A stretch of 10,505 nt of DNA from an uncultured Bacillota bacterium. GTDB lineage: Bacteria; Bacillota; Clostridia; Christensenellales; UBA1242. Made by a program: the position numbers and the translations under genes. Below, one piece after another: positions 7,834 through 10,505 of the stretch; the stretch's first letter is position 1; each line of letters begins with the position of its first letter. The notes under the pieces were generated by a model that was not told where the DNA came from, did no database searches, and saw only the letters and a list, made by a program, of their open reading frames with translations. Location of the stretch: NCBI GenBank assembly GCA_947090235.1, contig CAMUNJ010000023.1, positions 1 to 10,505 on the forward strand, read 5' to 3'.

Positions 7834-7975
7834 GTTGTTATTTGCAAGGAGAAAGAAGAAACTGCATAGAATATTTATAAAAACAGAAAATTCGATATTT
7901 TTTATTTTAATTTTATTTGGAAATCTTATTTAATTTGTGCTATTATTGCACTCGCACCCTAAAAAAGGAGGACAA
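7834..7975 (+). other. AT-rich spacer upstream of the HAD gene
   Basis: This spacer holds no gene that I can support. An AGGAG at 7849-7853 is not followed by a start codon at useful spacing. The part at about 7893-7920 is almost pure A/T and may act as an upstream element for the promoter at 7917-7946. Confidence 0.5.
7917..7946 (+). promoter_or_regulatory. Housekeeping-type promoter with extended -10 for the HAD gene
   Basis: The -35 is TTGGAA (7917-7922, four of six), the spacer is 18 bases, and the -10 is TATTAT (7941-7946, five of six) preceded by the extended -10 TGC (7938-7940). Transcription would start near 7953, giving a leader of about 23 bases with a strong ribosome binding site. 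The preceding DNA is strongly A/T-rich. Confidence 0.65.
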
Positions 7976-8596
7976 ATGAAGGGCATTCTAAAAATTGGAA
8001 TTGATGTTGATAACACACTTTTTTATTGTAATTCTTTGCTTTATAAAATCATCGCCAAGTTTAAATTTTCTTCTATAAAACATAAACTTAAATATACAGA
8101 AGTCCCTATTTGCAAGGAAACAAGGGTTGGCTCATTTTATAAAAATGTTTTTAAGTTTTTTGACCCTAAAGCATATAAACCTTGTGGAGAGGCGGTTGAA
8201 ACAATCAATTTACTCCATCATATTGGAAACAAAATTGTTCTTATAACTTCTCGTCCTGCATTTGGTCCTTTTGTTTCTTCTCTTCAAGAATGGCTTTCTA
8301 TTCATAATGTTTGTTGTGATACTTTAGTTATGGGGTGCAACAACAAAACTCAATATATATCAAATAACAATATAGATTTACTTATAGATGATCTTCCTAA
8401 AAATTGTCGCGACGCCGAAAAATTAGGGCAAAAGAGCATTTTATATACAGGAGTAACTAAGTTAAATGATAAGAAATTAAAGAGGGGTAAAAATCTTTCT
8501 AACATTGCTAGTACTTGGAAGGGGGTTTGGAATATGATACAAGGTGTAGTTAGTGATGGAGGGGCATTTGCAACAGGAACTGAAAAAAGTGAATAA
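7976..8596 (+). CDS. HAD-superfamily hydrolase, 5'(3')-deoxyribonucleotidase-like
   Basis: HAD phosphatases use an aspartyl-phosphate intermediate and Mg2+; the nearest recognisable type is the small nucleotidase group (NT5C-like), which dephosphorylates (deoxy)nucleoside monophosphates. The 206-residue product shows motif I GIDVDNTLF with nucleophile D10 and acid/base D12, motif II ITSRP (T91 to P94), a plausible motif III lysine K124 in CNNKTQY, and motif IV LLIDDLP with D138 and D139. A cap insert lies between about 20 and 75. Substrate cannot be told from sequence. The ATG at 7976 has AAAGGAGG 5 bases upstream; an earlier GTG at 7937 would lie inside the promoter and is rejected. Residues after about 187 (SDGGAFATGTEKSE) look unstructured and run into the next terminator. 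The gene has its own promoter and is bounded by two similar terminators, so it is probably transcribed alone. Confidence 0.8.
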   Translation: MKGILKIGIDVDNTLFYCNSLLYKIIAKFKFSSIKHKLKYTEVPICKETRVGSFYKNVFKFFDPKAYKPCGEAVETINLLHHIGNKIVLITSRPAFGPFVSSLQEWLSIHNVCCDTLVMGCNNKTQYISNNNIDLLIDDLPKNCRDAEKLGQKSILYTGVTKLNDKKLKRGKNLSNIASTWKGVWNMIQGVVSDGGAFATGTEKSE

Positions 8597-8620
8597 AAAA
8601 GTGGCAATGCCACTTTTTTT
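8595..8620 (+). terminator. Rho-independent terminator of the HAD gene
   Basis: AAAAAAGTGGC (8595-8605) pairs with GCCACTTTTTT (8609-8619) around the triloop AAT, and the T-run covers 8614-8620. It starts within the stop codon of the HAD gene. Its stem matches the terminator at 7809-7833 except for the loop, and the similarity continues a few bases past the T-run. Confidence 0.88.
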
Positions 8621-8622
8621 GT

Positions 8623-8651
8623 TTGCAATTTGTGTCGCTTTATGTTATACT
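8623..8651 (+). promoter_or_regulatory. Promoter for scpA-scpB with extended -10
   Basis: The -35 TTGCAA (8623-8628, four of six), a 17-base spacer and TATACT (8646-8651, five of six) with the extended -10 TGT at 8643-8645 make a good housekeeping promoter, placed right behind the terminator. Transcription would start around 8658, only about 6 bases before the scpA ATG. Confidence 0.6.
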
Positions 8652-8663
8652 CAATTTTGTATT

Positions 8664-9434
8664 ATGGAAGAATTACAAAAGAATGAAAACATTGAAACTG
8701 AACAACTCAGTTTTGTTGACGATAAATATAGATTTAAACTAGAGAATTTTGAAGGCCCTCTAGATCTTTTGTTGCACCTTATTAAAGATTCTAAATTGGA
8801 TATTATGTCTGTTAAACTTGCAGATATCACAGAACAATATCTTGAATATATGAAAGACATTGATAGTATTGATATGGATAGGGCTAGCGAGTTTATTACT
8901 GTTGCGGCAACTTTGCTGGAAATAAAGTCTAAACACCTTCTTCCTGTAGAGGTTGAGGAAGATCCTGAGGAAGAGGACAGCGAGACTTTGCTTTTAAGAC
9001 GACTTAAAGAGTATGAACTTTTTAAACAGACAGGTCAAAGACTAAAAGAAATAGAAGATATAAACAAAATGTATCGTGCTCCGGGTAAGGAAACTGAAAA
9101 AGTTAAAATAGTTATAAAAGATATGGTACTAGATAAATTGCTTGATGCATTTGCAAATTTGTTGTCTCGTCAAAAGGCTAGGGGTGCAGAAAAGCCTGAG
9201 CCAAAAACTGTGGTTAAAGATAGATTTACTGTTGCCGAAAAGATGGTTTCTATACGCTCTTATACTCATGAACACAAGCGTTTCCCATTTGAGGAATTAT
9301 TTGCAAATGATATGACTAAGAGTGAAATGATAAATGTTTTCTTGGCTCTACTAGAACTTCTCAAACTTCAAACTATAAGGGTGGAGCAAGCAAATATATT
9401 TGGACAAATCAATGTTGTTTCAACAGAAGAATAA
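8664..9434 (+). CDS. scpA: Segregation and condensation protein ScpA (kleisin)
   Basis: ScpA is the kleisin that bridges the two heads of SMC and carries the ScpB dimer; the complex compacts and separates newly replicated chromosomes. The 256-residue product has the usual length. After a variable acidic N-terminus it shows FKLENFEGPLDLLLHLIKDSKLDI (about 24-47, the SMC-neck binding helices), ADITEQYLEYM, the helix ASEFITVAATLLEIKSKHLLP, an acidic middle (EVEEDPEEEDSE), and a C-terminal winged-helix region (MTKSEMINVFLALLELLKLQTIRVEQ). The ATG at 8664 is preferred because an upstream GTG (8553) or ATG (8607) would read through the terminator and add a hydrophobic stretch foreign to this cytoplasmic protein. 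No Shine-Dalgarno precedes 8664, suggesting a leaderless or very short-leader mRNA. scpB follows after 9 bases. Confidence 0.95.
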   Translation: MEELQKNENIETEQLSFVDDKYRFKLENFEGPLDLLLHLIKDSKLDIMSVKLADITEQYLEYMKDIDSIDMDRASEFITVAATLLEIKSKHLLPVEVEEDPEEEDSETLLLRRLKEYELFKQTGQRLKEIEDINKMYRAPGKETEKVKIVIKDMVLDKLLDAFANLLSRQKARGAEKPEPKTVVKDRFTVAEKMVSIRSYTHEHKRFPFEELFANDMTKSEMINVFLALLELLKLQTIRVEQANIFGQINVVSTEE

Positions 9435-9443
9435 GAGGTTATT

Positions 9444-10112
9444 ATGGCAAATATTGATACAATTATGAATTTAAAAGAGGTTGTTTTGAGTGTTCTTTTT
9501 ATTTCTGGCGACGGAATTGAACGCGATTTTTTGGCAGAAAAACTTGATGTTGATAAAAAATCTTTGGACAAGGCTATAGAAGAACTTAAAAACGAGTATT
9601 GTGGTGATAAAGGTATACATGTTATAACTTATAAAAATAAAGTTCAACTTTCCTCAAATCCAAATTATGCAGGATTTATTAGCGATGTTTTAAATCCTAT
9701 TAGAGAAAAATCACTTACTCGTGCTGCTCTAGAAACTTTAGCAATCATTGCATACAAACAACCAGTGACAAAACTTGAGGTTGAAGATGTGAGAAGAGTG
9801 AATAGTGACTATGCAGTTCAAGTTCTTTTAGACCAAGATATGATTGAAGTTGTTGGCAGAAAGGATGCGGTTGGCAAACCATTAATGTTTGGAACAACTG
9901 AGAATTTCTTGAAAAGATTTAATATTAGTGATTTGACAGAACTGCCTGATTATGAAGAACTGATGGAAAGAATAAATGTAATTCATGAAGAAGAGGGAAC
10001 ACCACAGGAAACACTTTTCCGTAATGTAGATGACCTTGAATTTAATGAAGAACTACCTGATTTTTTGAAGGGCGAAGAAATTCAAGAAGTGCAAGGTGAA
10101 GATTTAGCATAA
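9444..10112 (+). CDS. scpB: Segregation and condensation protein ScpB
   Basis: ScpB dimerises and binds the middle of ScpA within the SMC complex. The 222-residue protein has two winged-helix domains: the first at about 8-85 (LKEVVLSVLFISGDGIERDFLAEKLD), the second opening with the signature SLTRAALETLAIIAYKQPVTKLEVEDVR and continuing with GRKDAVGKPLMFGTTENFLKRFNISDLTELPD. The usual EEIRGV of the family reads EDVRRV here. After about residue 185 comes an acidic tail, somewhat longer than in short ScpB proteins. The ribosome binding site is a modest AGAGG overlapping the scpA stop, so coupling to scpA is likely; a second in-frame ATG at 9465 has no better site. The TAA stop is followed at once by the AAAGGAG of the next gene. 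Confidence 0.96.
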   Translation: MANIDTIMNLKEVVLSVLFISGDGIERDFLAEKLDVDKKSLDKAIEELKNEYCGDKGIHVITYKNKVQLSSNPNYAGFISDVLNPIREKSLTRAALETLAIIAYKQPVTKLEVEDVRRVNSDYAVQVLLDQDMIEVVGRKDAVGKPLMFGTTENFLKRFNISDLTELPDYEELMERINVIHEEEGTPQETLFRNVDDLEFNEELPDFLKGEEIQEVQGEDLA

Positions 10113-10122
10113 AGGAGTAGAA

Positions 10123-10505
10123 ATGCTTTTACAAGAATTTGACAAAGATAAAAAAGCAATTTTAAATCCAAATGCTTTTTTCTCGCCTATAAAAGATTAT
10201 CCTGAAACTTGTTTGATGTTTTTCCCTGATGATGTATTCAAAAAGTTTGTCAAAAAGTATAAGGCAAAAAAGATAAAGTTTCAAGATGCTGATGCAGGAT
10301 ATAAATTTAAATATAATGGTGGAAACTTTGTTGTAGGTCATGCTCCTATGGGGGCTGCCGCTAGTGTAATGACTATGGAAAGATATATCGAGTTTGGAGC
10401 AAAAAATTTTCTCTTTGTTGGTTGTTGTGGATGTCTTGAAGAAAATTTAGAGGAATTTTCTATTATATTGCCAACCTCAGCAATTAGAGATGAAGGAACA
10501 AGTTA
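10123..10505 (+). CDS. Nucleoside phosphorylase (purine/uridine phosphorylase superfamily), 3' end outside the window
   Basis: Enzymes of this superfamily split nucleosides with phosphate to give a free base and (deoxy)ribose-1-phosphate. The first 127 residues are visible. Marks of the family are GHAPMGAAASVMTMERYIEFGA (72-93, including the active-site segment around M76-G77), the glycine-rich FVGCCGCLEENL (98-109), and IILPTSAIRDEGTS (114-127), which matches the RDEGTS phosphate/nucleoside site region of uridine-phosphorylase-like members. The segment usually reading G-T-x-G is rich in cysteine here (C101, C102, C104). The ATG lies 10 bases after scpB behind AAAGGAG, so the gene is probably part of the scpAB transcript. 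Whether purine or uridine is preferred depends on the missing C-terminus. Purine nucleoside phosphorylase genes near dacF are known in Bacillus. Confidence 0.85.
   Translation, partial: MLLQEFDKDKKAILNPNAFFSPIKDYPETCLMFFPDDVFKKFVKKYKAKKIKFQDADAGYKFKYNGGNFVVGHAPMGAAASVMTMERYIEFGAKNFLFVGCCGCLEENLEEFSIILPTSAIRDEGTS

Noticed and set aside
7759..7869. A 36-codon open frame starting ATG GTG TGC and running through the dacF terminator, with a hydrophobic middle (VAIATFFVVIC).
   Set aside because: It has no ribosome binding site, and the hydrophobic part is simply the translation of the terminator stem and T-run. The frame upstream of scpA (from 8553) shows the same effect.
8553..8663. N-terminal extension of scpA from a GTG at 8553, giving 293 residues with a membrane-like segment.
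   Set aside because: It overlaps the end of the HAD gene, crosses a strong terminator and the promoter, has no ribosome binding site, and the family's conserved part begins after 8664.
1..10505. Search for CRISPR repeats, insertion sequences, phage genes, toxin-antitoxin pairs, tRNA or rRNA genes.
   Set aside because: None seen. The genes are housekeeping or sporulation-related, and the only repeated unit of note is the terminator pair around the HAD gene.

Overview
The window is AT-rich chromosomal DNA that looks like a Bacillota genome, most likely a spore-forming or spore-derived member of the Clostridia, perhaps an uncultured gut lineage. The reasons are the gene set (a MutL with an endonuclease motif, ScpA/ScpB, a SpoIIM-like protein, a DacF-type carboxypeptidase), strong AAGGAG-type ribosome binding sites on most genes, and the order mutS-mutL-miaA followed by sporulation/cell-wall genes and scpAB. 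All ten genes are on the + strand. Every complete gene ends in TAA or TAG. Species cannot be fixed from the sequence alone.

Region 1 (1-5862) reads as one operon: the 3' two-thirds of mutS (cut by the window edge), mutL, miaA and a YnbB-type PLP enzyme (the 'aluminium resistance' family). The gaps are 1, 8 and 15 bases, and a hairpin plus eight-T terminator follows. MutS recognises mismatches and recruits MutL, whose C-terminal endonuclease motif fits strand nicking without MutH. MiaA prenylates A37 of tRNAs reading UNN codons. The YnbB reaction is unknown.

Region 2 (5863-7833) holds a SpoIIM-like membrane protein and a secreted D-alanyl-D-alanine carboxypeptidase (DacF type), 52 bases apart. 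A perfect inverted repeat covers part of the dacF ribosome binding site. A 3' untranslated stretch with two tandem hairpins ends in a strong terminator.

Region 3 (7834-8620) is a single-gene unit: its own extended -10 promoter, a HAD-fold nucleotidase-like gene, and a second terminator nearly identical to the one before it. It splits the dacF-scpA neighbourhood.

Region 4 (8621-10505) starts with a promoter only a few bases from the scpA start, then scpA and scpB (condensin partners of SMC), then the first 127 codons of a nucleoside phosphorylase cut by the window edge.

I found no mobile element, CRISPR array, tRNA or rRNA, and no clear new multi-gene system. What merits a second look is regulatory: paired terminators around the HAD gene, two genes (spoIIM, scpA) that lack a Shine-Dalgarno sequence and sit right behind a promoter-like -10, and the hairpin over the dacF start region.
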